Below the pieces are notes generated by a model. The model had not been told where the DNA came from. It did not search any database and was given only the letters and a program-made list of their open reading frames with translations. From contig NC_050104.1 in assembly GCF_902167145.1 (NCBI RefSeq), positions 5,416,001 to 5,480,000 on the forward strand: 64,000 bases of DNA, read 5' to 3'. The stretch comes from Zea mays. Its lineage: Eukaryota > Streptophyta > Magnoliopsida > Poales > Poaceae. Both the position numbers and the translations under genes were made by a program. This document shows, piece after piece, positions 54,189 to 64,000 of this stretch. Position 1 is the first letter of the stretch. The number at the start of each line of letters is the position of its first letter.

Positions 54189-55800
54189 TCAAAAAGCTAC
54201 ATGACATGCTGATGGAATACAGGAATCAATGAAGAAAAAACTAAAATCTACATGAAAAAAAGGGAGAAATAAAAACAAATGGGAGCCCTCGATCAAAAAT
54301 GGAAGCAAATCCCCCAATTCCCCTCTCAAATGTGTAAAACTAGACAGATCAAGGGGTTTGGTGAAAATGTCAGCCAGCTGACGATGGGTATCAACTTGGC
54401 ACAAACTGATGTCACCGTTCTCAGAATGGTCATAAAGAAAGTGAAAGCGAACATCAATGTGCTTGGTCCTTGAATGTAGCACGGGATTCTTGGCAACAGT
54501 TATGGCACTCGTGCTATCACAAAGCAAAGGCACCTGATGAAAATGCAAGCCAAAATCCCGTAAAAGTAGACATCATCCATAACAACTGTGAGCAATATCT
54601 AGCGACAGTAACATACTCATCCTCTGTGGTAGACTGAGCCACGCTAGACTACTAGCACAAAGACCAGGAAACCAACGAAGTCCCCAAAAACTGACAAGTC
54701 CCAGAATTAGACTTGCACTCCAAGCGACATCCCGCAAAATCAGCATGAGAATAACCGCACAAAGACAGAACTGAAGAAGAAGAGTACCATAAACCAAACT
54801 TAGGAGTAAAGCGCAGCTACCTCATAATCTGCTTCACATCCTGTCTGTGAGAAGTGTGTGGGGAAGCCTAGAAACAAGTGCATAGATACACTGCAAAGTG
54901 TATATTTGGTCTCATCGCAATCAAGTACAGGAGGGAGCCAGTCATGCTCATGTACTCCTTCTGGTCCACGGGCTCGCCATCCTCATTGGCATCAAGTGTC
55001 GTCATGGTGTACACGGGCGTTGAAAGACGCTTGGCCTTGCCCATGTTGAACTTATTCAGGATGTCCTTTGTGTACTTTCCTTGATGCATAAAGGTCGCGT
55101 ATTGGGTCTGCTTGATTTGCAGCCCAAGAAAGAAGTTCAGCTCGCCCATCATGCTCATCTCAAATTCCCTGCTCATGAGATCTGAAAACTTGGAAACAAG
55201 AGCATGAGAAGAGCCACCAAAGATAATATTTTCTACGAATATCTAGACTAAAAGTGTATCGCTGCCATGCTTGAGGAGAAAAAGAGTTTTGTTCGTAGAG
55301 CCCATTTTAAAACCTTTTGAAAGCAAGAAAGATTTCAAATGCTCATACCAGGCTCTAGGGACTTGTTTCAAACCATACAAGGCTTTTTGGAGTTTAAAAA
55401 CATGGTCTAGAAACTTGGGACTCTCAAAACCAGGGGTCGTCTCACGTAGACCTCTTCCTCTATATATCCATTCAAAAGGCACTTTTGACATTCATTTGAA
55501 AAAGCTTAAAACTCTTTGAAGCAGCAAAGGCTAAAAGGATCCTAATGGCCTCTAAATGGGCAACAAGGGCAAAGGTCTCAAAATCAATACCCTCTTTCTA
55601 GCAAAACCATTGGGCAACCAACCTCGCCTTTTTCTCACTACCAACACATCTTCACTCTCATTATTTTTGAAAACCCATTTAGTACCTATGAGATGACAAT
55701 TTAAAGGAGGTGGCACTAAAACCAAAACTTGATTTCTCTCAAAAAGTTTGAGCTCCTCAGGCATATCATTGACCTAGTTAGGATCAGACAAAGCATGTCC
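54189..55800 (-). pseudogene. Element G reverse transcriptase and RNaseH (decayed)
   Basis: Minus-strand fragments of Copia RT: GTKWVFKN (near 55690), LQKALYGLKQVPRAWYEHL (near 55360), MGELNFFLGLQIKQTQ (near 55135). RNaseH: LLCDSTSAITVAKNPVLHSR and HIDVRFHFLYDH (near 54480), ending with FTKPLDLSSFTHLR. The RT catalytic box, normally YVDD, reads FVEN here (near 55235), so both Asp are lost. Multiple stops and frameshifts separate the pieces. No function is possible. Confidence 0.85.
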
Positions 55801-56748
55801 AACATCCTGAGGCTTAAAAGAATCAACAAAAGCTAACTAAGCAAAATGAGACATATGATGATACCTAGAGCGAGTGACTCGCATATCAATCTCACCAATC
55901 ATTTGTTGAGGAGGATGATCTCGCTGAACATGCGGCAGAGCTGTCCTCGAAAAGGTGGCCTCCCCCTCAACATCAGCCTCAACTCCTCCAGTCTCAGTAG
56001 GAGCTGGCTCGAGCGGAACCCAAGTAGTTGAAGGACTAGGATCGGGTTCATTAGCCAAAATAGTTGAAGCAGGCATGATTGGGCTCAGGATCACCCCAAT
56101 TGGCGGCGTCATGCTTGTCCTTCACAAAGATGGTTTGTCCCATCTGATCTGGACCTGTAGGCCCAAAGATAGGGGATGGACAGAGTGCGGTCTCATTGAA
56201 TGTTTCCTCACAAGTCTCCATAATGCGGTTAGTCTCTAGGATAAGAACATGACAAGCACGAGAATGTAATGCATAACTCAGGAAAACCCCATCAGAAGAC
56301 CGAGACTCAAATTTGTCCAAATTGTCATGTTTCAGCATAAAGCATCTGCAGCCAAACACCATGAAATGACTAACCTTGGGTGGTCGTCCAAACCGCAACT
56401 CATAAGAAGTTTTGTTCAAGAAAGCTCGATGAAAGATGTGGTTCGACACATGGCAAGCAGTGTTGTTTGCTTCGACCCAAATGCCTAGGAGTCCTATGCT
56501 CATCAAGCATCATCCTGGCCATCTCAATAAGGTTCTGATTCTTGCGTGCAATAATGTCATTCTGCTGAGGCACATACGGAGAGAAAAAATGATGCTCAAG
56601 TCCCACAGGAGAACAAAAGGCCTCAAAATGAGTACTTTTGAATTCTATACCATTGTCACTACGTATAGCTCTCATGGCATTCGTGAAAAACTATTTTGCA
56701 ACCTAAGAATCAAATCCCAAGCATGAGTGAAAGCCTCATCCTTTGCCT
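55801..56748 (-). pseudogene. Element G integrase (decayed), interrupted by K
   Basis: Minus-strand pieces: RAIRSDNGIEFKS holds a catalytic Asp, and YVPQQNDIIARKNQNL is the block that should carry the catalytic Glu, now Ala (VERKN to IARKN). The C-terminal half has KTSYELRFGRPPKVSHFMVFG and SRACHVLILETNRIMETCE. K entered upstream of the DNG motif at 56748/56749. The rest of integrase, protease and gag lie beyond K. Confidence 0.85.
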
Positions 56749-59316
56749 TGTAACGCCCCGAATTTTGCAGTTGAATTTTTTTTCTTTTCTTTACTCGCCA
56801 AAATTCGGGTGTTACCTTTTCTTTTTCTTTTTCCCTTCGCTAAACCTTGACCTTTTCCAAAGTTCTAGCGGGATTCGGTTTGGATTTCCCGTGTAAGAAA
56901 AACCCTAAATACTTTATGTTGTTTGATGCACCATGCCGAACCTTGCATTTCTTTTGATTGCTTTGAAAGTGCAAATGCATTCATGTAGAAAGATCGGATT
57001 TCGAAAGTGAGGAGAAGATCTTTTCTTTCTTTTTTTTCTCTCTTTCTCTCTCCTCTTTTTCTCTCTCTCCCGCGCCGTGGGCCGACCCCGGCCGGCCCAG
57101 CCGCCCCTGGCGCCCCCTCTTGGGCCTTGGCAGGCCCATGCCGCCCCCCCCCCACCTCCCCTTTTTCCCCAAACCCTCTCCCTCTCCCTCTCATTTTTTT
57201 CCTCTCTCATTCTCTCCCTAGCCGCCGCCCCTACCCGCCCCCTGCCCTAGCGCCGCCCCTGCCCTAAGCCGTCGCCGCCCCCTGCCGGCCGCCCCTCGCC
57301 GTCGCTCCCCAACGCCGGTGAGCCCTCCTCCCTCTTTCCCTCCTCCCTCCCTCTCCCCTCCCCCTCCTCTCTCCTCGCCCGGCCGCCCGGTCGTGCCCCC
57401 CAGCCGGCGCGCCCCTGGCCGCGCCCGCCCGCCCGGCCGCGCCCCCGCCCCTGCGTGCTCGGCCGCCCAGCCGGCCGGTTCAACCGCCCCTAGGGCCGGT
57501 TCAACCGCCCCCCCTCTGTTTTTTTATTTTTTTTTATTTTATTTTATTTACTTTCTGTGCTCATAGCTATTTTATTTTAGGTAGGCTAATCATTGTTCAT
57601 GCCATTGAAATAGGAAGTTTAATTTAAAATTCCGTTATGCTAGTTGATTCATGTAGTTAATTGTTTACCTCGTGTAATGTTGATCAACTTAAAATAATTA
57701 GGTTTCCATTAGTGTATATGTAACAGAAGTCTTTTGTTAAGAACCAATTGTAATTGATCGTTAGTGCATAAGATTTAACCCCCTGCGAGACCCTTTCCCG
57801 TTTCTTTCTAACCATAACAAATGCGATATCGAATGTCATACTTGATGCATATTCACTTTATTTGTCATCTTGTATGGTGTACTGTTCTTTTGTATTAAAT
57901 ATGTGGATGTATGTATGTTTGCGCTCGTATAGAGAACGATCCGGTCGAAGAGCCCGAGGAATTCGCAGGAGAAGCCCCTGAGCAGCAGTCGGTTGGTGGA
58001 GGCAAGTGTCCCTTGACCTATCTCTGTCCTATTCATTATTTAATTCACCTCCCGCTTTACACCTTTATACCTAAGGATTGAGTAGCTTTTTGTTATCCAT
58101 GTCCTTGCTCACCTATTTGGGTCGGATTATTACTGCTTAGTTTGATGCTATTGCTCAACTTTAATCAATGAACATGATGTGGTTATCTACGATACGCTGT
58201 TTTCCCGTTCTTATTTATGATTATACTTGTGGCATTTAAGGGGACTCGAGCGGTTTCTCGAGTGCCTCTCCGTAAGGACCTGTTCTATGGATGACCGCCC
58301 GGGAAAACAGTGCAACCATGAGGGTGGAATGGGGTGCCCTTAGCTGAATAATTAGAGGATCCGGGGTGTAGTTCACTTAGCCGTCGTGCCGTCAATGGGG
58401 CTCGGTGTATGCGGCTCGCTCTGCCAAGGTTGATTTGTCCCTTGGGGAGGAGTGTGGTACATTTAGGAAACCTAACGGGTGGCTACATCCCCGGGGAATC
58501 TTTGTAAAGGCTTCGTAGTGAATCCCTGGCCATTCACCTCGGGAGTGAATAAGGGTCTTGCAAGCCCGGGCCAGAGAGGGAATCACGGCTTGTGGGTAAA
58601 GTGCACAACCTCTGCAGAGTGTTATGAAACTGATATATCAGCCGTGCTCGCGGTTATGAGCGGCCAAGGGAGCTCCAGAGATTAGTGATACTTGATCAGA
58701 GATACTTTGGTACAGGTGACAATGAGATTGATGGTTCTGATTACGATTATGGTATTGGTAAGTGGTATTCTTTCCGTTTGGAAAGGATACATTGGGCTAA
58801 TAACTTGGGTTAATGTTAAAACCTGGCTTTCTACTAGTAAGTAATAACCTGACCAACTAAAAGCAACTGCTTGACTTATCCCCACATAAAGCTAGTCCAC
58901 TACAGCCAAACAGGATACTTGCTGAGTATGTTGATGTGTACTCACCCTTGCTCTACACACCAAACCCCCCCCCAGGTTGTCAGCATTGCAACCACTGCTC
59001 AGGCGAAGATGAAGCTGTGGAAGGAGACTTCCAGGAGTTCCAAGACTACGACGAGTTCTAGGTGTGGGTTAGCGGCAACCCCCAGTCGGCTGCCTGTGAA
59101 GGCCGCGTTATCTACGTTTCTTTTCCGCACTTTGATTTATTGTAAGAACTATATGGACGTCTCGGACGTATGATGTAACCGACTATTTCCCTTATTAATA
59201 CTATTTTGAGCACTGTGTGATGATGTCCATATTATGTAACTGTTGTGTACGTGAATAACTGATCCTGGCACGTACATGGTTCGCATTCGGTTTACCTTCT
59301 GAAACCGGGTGTGACA
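56749..59316 (+). repeat. 5' LTR of element K (2568 bp)
   Basis: TG...CA ended and followed by the PBS. A pyrimidine-rich tract (57019-57220) and a very GC-rich part (57060-57500) probably form the leader or promoter zone. From 57930 on it shares coding-like blocks with solo LTR H, including a conserved acidic stretch ending EFQDYDEF and TAG at 59059. ORFs in the GC-rich region are low-complexity artefacts. Confidence 0.9.
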
Positions 59317-59320
59317 TAAG

Positions 59321-59332
59321 TGGTATCAAAGC
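59321..59332 (+). other. Primer-binding site of element K
   Basis: TGGTATCAAAGC four bases after the LTR, initiator tRNA-Met type. Confidence 0.88.
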
Positions 59333-59576
59333 CGTGCTGACTGTAGGACCGCTAACCTAGAGTAGAATGGTCGTTCTAAGGACTATAGACCTCTGTCTCT
59401 GCCTTGACTTTGATATCCCTTCAAAAGTTGGTCATACCGACCAAACCTATGTTCTACTATATATAATACCTTGCTGAAAATTATGTTTTATTCTAATCCT
59501 TCATTTACTTATGATTCATTATTTGCTGGTCATATTAATTCTGTTCTCACCCTTTTGCTTGCGATGTCTTTTGTAG

Positions 59577-60590
59577 ATGGCTCGACTTAGACACACTGCA
59601 CGAAAGTCCGTCATCCCCTTCTTACCCTCCCGCCTTGCTGAGCGTCCGCTTCGCCGTCCCGTGGCCGGACAGTCCAGCCACTTGGAGAGACTACACCACC
59701 GCCTGCGTGAGGAGCAGGAACGTCGACGACAGGAGCAGCAGGGCTCTTCTTTCTCGCTCCACCAGGAGATAGAGTCTGTGAGGAGCTGCTCTCCTGTGCT
59801 TCCTCTGGAGCCGCCCCCTGCACCACCCCTGGGCGCCCCAGCTTCTGGAGTAGCTGCTGGAGGAGACCCAGACGACGGAGATGGCGACGACAGCTCGAGC
59901 CACGACACCGACTTCTCTGCTAACCCTGAGCCGGAAGGATGGGTTGCTCGACCCATCACTCGCGACGCTGCTCGCGGGTGTCACTTCCACGATGCGCTCG
60001 ACACCCTGCTACGTCGGGCATTTGACCGGCATACTTGGTCCGTCGAGTATCGTTGTGTGGTCTACCAGCATAGTCGCGGGGTCTACCCGGACCGCTGGGA
60101 GGCAACTTGCTTGGTGCGCTGCCCGGAGGACAGTCTCCAGGGTGCAGAGGCCTGCTCAGAGCACTATTCTATCTCTGAACGGGACTCAGCTGAGGCAGCC
60201 ATGCAAGATGCTGCACGGCGTGCGCTTTCGCACTACTGCTCGGTTTTCGGTGGGGCAGCTGACGGTCTTGACCTGAAGTATTACCCCCGCCGTCCATCTG
60301 GCAGCACAGGAGGCGTGATTGTCTCACCTGTCGGTGAGGGCAATCCTAGGTTGAGCAGCACAGTCAACCTAGCCGCCGTGCTAAACACGGAGCTCGACCA
60401 TGCATTAGATGAGCTGAGTAGGGCTCGTGCTGAGATCGCCCTGCTGCGGGCTGAGCGCGCGGAACGTCGTCATCTGGATGGTGGTTCCCCCGCTCCCGTC
60501 GGGACTCAGCACCCGTACCGCTCACCTCAGCGTGGACACCAGCCTTATGGCAATCCCGACTGCAAGACCAAGATAAATCTAGAACCATAG
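59577..60590 (+). CDS. Element K upstream ORF (337 aa), unknown function
   Basis: Intact ORF between PBS and gag, from ATG 59577. The N-terminus is basic (MARLRHTARKSVIPFLPSRL). An acidic linker (GGDPDDGDGDDSSSHD) follows. The central part, about residues 155-230 (WEATCLVRC ... SERDSAEAAMQDAARRALSHY), has a strand-helix pattern reminiscent of a double-stranded-RNA-binding fold, but I cannot confirm this. A short coiled coil (LDHALDELSRARAEIALLRAE) precedes the C-terminus. It resembles no standard gag or pol domain. Position ahead of gag suggests it is translated first from full-length RNA. Confidence 0.75.
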   Translation: MARLRHTARKSVIPFLPSRLAERPLRRPVAGQSSHLERLHHRLREEQERRRQEQQGSSFSLHQEIESVRSCSPVLPLEPPPAPPLGAPASGVAAGGDPDDGDGDDSSSHDTDFSANPEPEGWVARPITRDAARGCHFHDALDTLLRRAFDRHTWSVEYRCVVYQHSRGVYPDRWEATCLVRCPEDSLQGAEACSEHYSISERDSAEAAMQDAARRALSHYCSVFGGAADGLDLKYYPRRPSGSTGGVIVSPVGEGNPRLSSTVNLAAVLNTELDHALDELSRARAEIALLRAERAERRHLDGGSPAPVGTQHPYRSPQRGHQPYGNPDCKTKINLEP

Positions 60591-60993
60591 ATCGCTAGAG
60601 TTGGATCTTGTAATTAATACGAAATATATGCGTAGAAGCTTCAGTCTTAGCGTTAGTCTCAGTCTTAGTTTGTCTTAGTTAGACAGGGTAGTTTGCTATA
60701 TCCTGTGCATTTATGTTTGTCATGATGAACTATGATTGGTTTGGATCTTTGTAATGATTGTCACCAGAGTGTGGGTATCCCCTGCATTTTGGTTTACATA
60801 CTATGTTAATAAAGTTAGTTATATAGTTGGGAAACCTTTTATTCCACTTTCCTCTTTATCTGAGAAGCTGTGTGGTCTGTGTTGGAGATCAGTGAAGATG
60901 CTCACCTGCTCAGTGCTGTTGAGGAATTCTATTCTCTTCTCTTATGCTGCAAGATTTGCCAGATCAGTTCTGATGTGTGGTTGCATTCTGCAG
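60591..60993 (+). other. K spacer between upstream ORF and gag
   Basis: About 400 bp, non-coding. It ends GCATTCTGCAG just before gag ATG, which looks like a splice acceptor. Gag-pol may therefore be made from a spliced RNA that skips the upstream ORF. Confidence 0.55.
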
Positions 60994-63900
60994 ATGTCAG
61001 AGAACAGGCGCAGAGGAGGAAGGCGTGCTCAGCAGGAGCAAGCCGGTCAACAAGATGAGGCGCCCCAGCAGCAGCTGCCACCCCCGCCCCCGATGTCGAT
61101 CGAGCAGATGTTTCTGATGCAGACTCAGGCAGTTCAGGCCATCGGTCAGACTTTGGCCGCCATTCAGCAGCAGCAGCAGCAGCAAGCACCACCTCAGCCT
61201 CAGATGCCTCAGATGCCCAGAGACAAGCGTGCTGAATTCATGAGAGGTCATCCACCAACGTTTGCTCATTCTTCTGACCCTATGGATGCTGAAGATTGGC
61301 TGCGCACTGTGGAGCGGGAGTTGCACACCGCTCAGTGCGATGACAGGGAGAAAGTCTTGTACGGTCCCCGTCTGTTGAGAGGAGCAGCCCAATCATGGTG
61401 GGAGTCTTACCTCGCCACCCATGCCAACCCCGACACCATCACCTGGGAAGAATTCAGAGGTAGCTTTCGTCAGTACCATGTCCCTGCAGGTCTGATGACA
61501 GTGAAGAAGGAGGAGTTCCTGGCTCTCAAGCAAGGGTCATCATCTGTCAGTGAGTATCGAGACAGGTTTCTGCAATTGTCTCGCTATGCTCCTGAAGATG
61601 TCAACACTGACGCCAAGCGACAATACCGTTTTCTGAGAGGCTTGGTCGACCCCCTGCAGTATCAACTGATGAATCACACCTTCCCGACATTCCAGCACCT
61701 GATTGATAGAGCGATCATGACAGAGAGAAAGCGTAAGGAGATGGAAGATCGTAAGCGCAAGATCAGTGGACCCCAGCCTGGAAGCAGCAGCCGTCCTCGT
61801 TTCTCAGGTAATCAACCTCAGCAGTTCAGGCAGAACCAGCGTCCACCTCAGCATCAGCAGTTCCAAAGGCAGTATCCTCAGAACCAGTACCAGAACCGTC
61901 AGAGCAATCAGTCAGGAGGTCAGTTTCCGAGGCAGAATCAGCAGGCACCTCGCCTTCCTGCCCCAGCAAACCAGCAGAACAGTCAGGCAGCACCAGCTCA
62001 GGTTGGAAACAGGGCATGTTTCCACTGTGGAGAGCAAGGCCATTGGGTGATGCAATGTCCGAAGAAGGCAGCCCAGCAGCAGTCAGGCCCCAATGCCCCA
62101 GCAAAGCAGAATGTGCCTCAGCCTGGATCAGGCAATCGCCCTCAGCCGCGCTATAATCATGGAAGATTGAATCACTTGGAGGCTGAAGCAGTTCAGGAGA
62201 CCCCCGGCATGATAGTAGGTATGTTCCCAGTCGACTCCCATATTGCAGAAGTGTTATTTGATACTGGAGCAACGCATTCTTTCATTACTGCATCATGGGT
62301 AGAAGCACATAATCTTCCAATTACTACCATGTCAACCCCCATTCAAATTGACTCAGCTGGTGGTAGAATTCGAGCTGATAGCATTTGTTTGAATATAAGT
62401 GTGAAAATAAGGGGGATAGCGTTTCCCGCCAACCTTATAGTAATGGGTACTCAGGGAATAGATGTCATCCTAGGGATGAATTGGCTAGATAAGTATCAGG
62501 CAGTTATCAGTTGTGATAAAAGGACAATCAAGTTGGTGTCCCCACTAGGAGAGGAAGTGGTGACCGAGTTAGTCCCACCTGAGCCAAAGAAAGGAAGTTG
62601 TTATCAGATGGCTGTCGATAGCAGTGAAGCAGATCCAATTGAGAGTATCAAGATTGTGTCTGAATTCCCCGATGTGTTTCCAAAGGATTTACCGGGTATG
62701 CCACCAGAGCGGAAAGTTGAGTTTGCTATAGAGCTTCTTCCTGGAACCGCCCCTATCTTTAAGAGAGCTTACAGAATATCCGGACCAGAGTTGGATGAAC
62801 TTAAGAAGCAAATTGATGAGCTGTCAGAGAAAGGTTACATCCGGCCAAGCACCTCGCCTTGGGCCGCCCCTGTCCTATTTGTGGAGAAGAAAGATGGCAC
62901 CAAGAGGATGTGTATTGACTACCGAGCTTTGAATGAGGTCACGATCAAGAACAAGTATCCCTTGCCCAGAATAGAAGATCTGTTCGACCAGTTGAGAGGA
63001 GCCAGTGTGTTCTCCAAGATTGATCTGAGGTCAGGTTATCATCAGCTCATGATCCGACCTTCGGACATTCCGAAGACGGCATTCATTACCAAGTATGGTT
63101 TGTATGAGTTCACAGTGATGTCTTTTGGTTTGACCAATGCACCAGCCTTCTTTATGAATCTGATGAACAGTGTATTCATGGATTACCTTGATAAGTTTGT
63201 GGTGGTATTCATTGATGACATTCTGGTTTATTCTCAAAGCGAAGAAGAGCACGCAGATCATTTGAGGATGGTATTGCAGAGATTGCGAGAGCACCAGTTG
63301 TATGCAAAGTTGAGTAAATGTGAGTTCTGGATCAGTGAAGTCCTGTTCTTGGGTCACATATTCAACAAAGAAGGATTGGCTGTGGATCCGAAGAAAGTGG
63401 CAGACATTTTGAACTGGAAAGCGCCAACAGATGCTCGAGGAATCAAGAGCTTCATTGGAATGGCCGGATACTATCGGCGATTCATTGAAGGGTTTTCGAA
63501 GATTGCGAAACCAATGACAGCGTTGCTAGGCAACAAAGTTGAGTTCAAGTGGACCCAGAAATGTCAAGAGGCCTTTGAAGCGCTGAAACAGAAGTTGACT
63601 ACAGCGCCTGTCCTAGTCTTGCCCGATGTGCACAAGCCCTTCTCGGTGTATTGTGATGCTTGTTACACAGGTTTGGGATGTGTGTTGATGCAAGAGGGAA
63701 GAGTTGTGGCTTACTCGTCCCGACAGTTGAAGGTTCATGAGAAGAATTACCCAATCCATGATCTAGAGTTGGCAGCAGTGGTTCACGCACTGAAGACATG
63801 GAGGCACTATCTGTATGGACAGAAATGCGATGTTTACACAGATCACAAGAGTCTGAAGTACATATTCACTCAGTCAGAGTTGAACATGAGGCAACGAAGA

Positions 63901-64000
63901 TGGTTAGAGTTGATCAAAGACTATGAGTTGGAGATTCATTACCATCCAGGCAAAGCAAACGTAGTGGCAGATGCTTTGAGCAGAAAGAGTCAAGTCAATC
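60994..64000 (+). CDS. Element K gag-pol (gag, protease, RT, RNaseH), open to window end
   Basis: ATG 60994, then 1002 codons without a stop. A Gln/Pro-rich N-terminus precedes the capsid ([43 protein letters not shown]). A knuckle [14 protein letters not shown] lies near residue 345. Protease has [13 protein letters not shown] has [19 protein letters not shown] and FIDDILVYS with intact Asp pair; RNaseH has [28 protein letters not shown] and TDHKSL. The frame then enters the connection to integrase ([11 protein letters not shown]) and leaves the window. All visible catalytic residues are present. This is a partial gene only because the window ends. Confidence 0.95.
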   Translation, partial: MSENRRRGGRRAQQEQAGQQDEAPQQQLPPPPPMSIEQMFLMQTQAVQAIGQTLAAIQQQQQQQAPPQPQMPQMPRDKRAEFMRGHPPTFAHSSDPMDAEDWLRTVERELHTAQCDDREKVLYGPRLLRGAAQSWWESYLATHANPDTITWEEFRGSFRQYHVPAGLMTVKKEEFLALKQGSSSVSEYRDRFLQLSRYAPEDVNTDAKRQYRFLRGLVDPLQYQLMNHTFPTFQHLIDRAIMTERKRKEMEDRKRKISGPQPGSSSRPRFSGNQPQQFRQNQRPPQHQQFQRQYPQNQYQNRQSNQSGGQFPRQNQQAPRLPAPANQQNSQAAPAQVGNRACFHCGEQGHWVMQCPKKAAQQQSGPNAPAKQNVPQPGSGNRPQPRYNHGRLNHLEAEAVQETPGMIVGMFPVDSHIAEVLFDTGATHSFITASWVEAHNLPITTMSTPIQIDSAGGRIRADSICLNISVKIRGIAFPANLIVMGTQGIDVILGMNWLDKYQAVISCDKRTIKLVSPLGEEVVTELVPPEPKKGSCYQMAVDSSEADPIESIKIVSEFPDVFPKDLPGMPPERKVEFAIELLPGTAPIFKRAYRISGPELDELKKQIDELSEKGYIRPSTSPWAAPVLFVEKKDGTKRMCIDYRALNEVTIKNKYPLPRIEDLFDQLRGASVFSKIDLRSGYHQLMIRPSDIPKTAFITKYGLYEFTVMSFGLTNAPAFFMNLMNSVFMDYLDKFVVVFIDDILVYSQSEEEHADHLRMVLQRLREHQLYAKLSKCEFWISEVLFLGHIFNKEGLAVDPKKVADILNWKAPTDARGIKSFIGMAGYYRRFIEGFSKIAKPMTALLGNKVEFKWTQKCQEAFEALKQKLTTAPVLVLPDVHKPFSVYCDACYTGLGCVLMQEGRVVAYSSRQLKVHEKNYPIHDLELAAVVHALKTWRHYLYGQKCDVYTDHKSLKYIFTQSELNMRQRRWLELIKDYELEIHYHPGKANVVADALSRKSQVN

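Larger units (their letters stand above)
41485..64000 (-). mobile_element. Element G: decayed SIRE-like Copia, 5' part outside window
   Basis: A Copia element reading right to left. Its 3' LTR occupies 41485-42058, 51403-52165 and 52687-52815 (about 1466 bp once H, I and J are removed). RNaseH, RT and integrase remains run 54189-56748. Element K then interrupts the integrase to the end of the window. The LTR end (minus strand CCCCCTCTGGTCGCC) resembles that of element B, which supports the SIRE/Maximus branch. Coding parts have many stops and lost catalytic residues. Its 5' LTR and gag are beyond the window. Confidence 0.8.
56749..64000 (+). mobile_element. Element K: Tekay/Del-like Gypsy, 3' part outside window
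   Basis: 5' LTR 56749-59316, PBS 59321-59332, an extra ORF 59577-60590 and gag-pol 60994 onward. The LTR style (TGTAACGCCCCGAATTTT... GTGTGACA, 2.6 kb) and the gag-pol sequence fit the Tekay/Del group of chromoviruses; the diagnostic chromodomain would lie beyond the window. The main frame has no stop over 3 kb, so this is the best-preserved element here. It inserted in the integrase of Copia G. Confidence 0.9.

Noticed and set aside
57007..57566. Pro/Arg/Gly-rich ORFs in the GC-rich part of the K LTR
   Set aside because: Pure low-complexity translation of CT- and GC-rich LTR sequence; no homologous pattern.

Overview
This window is a block of grass repeat DNA made of nested LTR retrotransposons. 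The mix suggests a large Poaceae genome, probably Panicoideae (maize, sorghum or sugarcane group): SIRE/Maximus-type Copia elements, Gypsy elements carrying a spliced antisense gene, a Tekay/Del-type Gypsy with a 2.6 kb LTR, a TRIM, and a hAT-like MITE. I assign lineages from architecture and motifs, without any database search. I found no ordinary host gene, rRNA, tRNA gene or CRISPR array.

Left nest (1-39103). The outermost element, A, is a Gypsy on the + strand whose 5' part lies before the window. Its order is pol (1-60 and 8517-11533), an antisense spliced gene (three pieces between 13002 and 37101), then the 3' LTR (37980-39103). Four insertions interrupt it. B is a gag-only Copia (61-8511, TSD ctatc) in the reverse transcriptase gene. 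C is a 597-bp TRIM (12234-12830, TSD agggg) behind pol. D is a CACTA-ended insert (13646-14473) in the antisense gene. E is a minus-strand Gypsy (15162-35520) in the same antisense gene. E has its own antisense gene and is split in its integrase by F (20198-29587), a + strand Gypsy that has protease-RT-RNaseH-integrase but no gag. By-eye LTR differences (F about 3 in 585 bp, E about 8 in 633 bp) agree with the nesting order.

Centre (39104-41484). A remnant of the 3' end of a LINE ORF2 is followed by AT-rich sequence with no recognised gene.

Right nest (41485-64000). Element G is a minus-strand SIRE-like Copia that runs out of the window. Its 3' LTR holds a solo LTR, H (42059-51402), which in turn holds I (42256 to about 49355). 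I is a minus-strand Gypsy relative of F that keeps gag and the antisense gene but has no pol. The G LTR also holds a MITE, J (52166-52686). G's integrase is interrupted by K (56749 to the window end), a Tekay-like Gypsy with an extra upstream ORF and a gag-pol frame that is open through RNaseH.

The strongest biological signal is the antisense gene found in A, E, F and I. It encodes a globular N-terminal domain resembling Pfam's 'putative gypsy type transposon' family plus a long coiled coil. Its short introns can be read directly, one of them at a matching place in E, F and I. F (pol without gag) and I (gag without pol) look like complementary partially defective relatives that both retain this gene.
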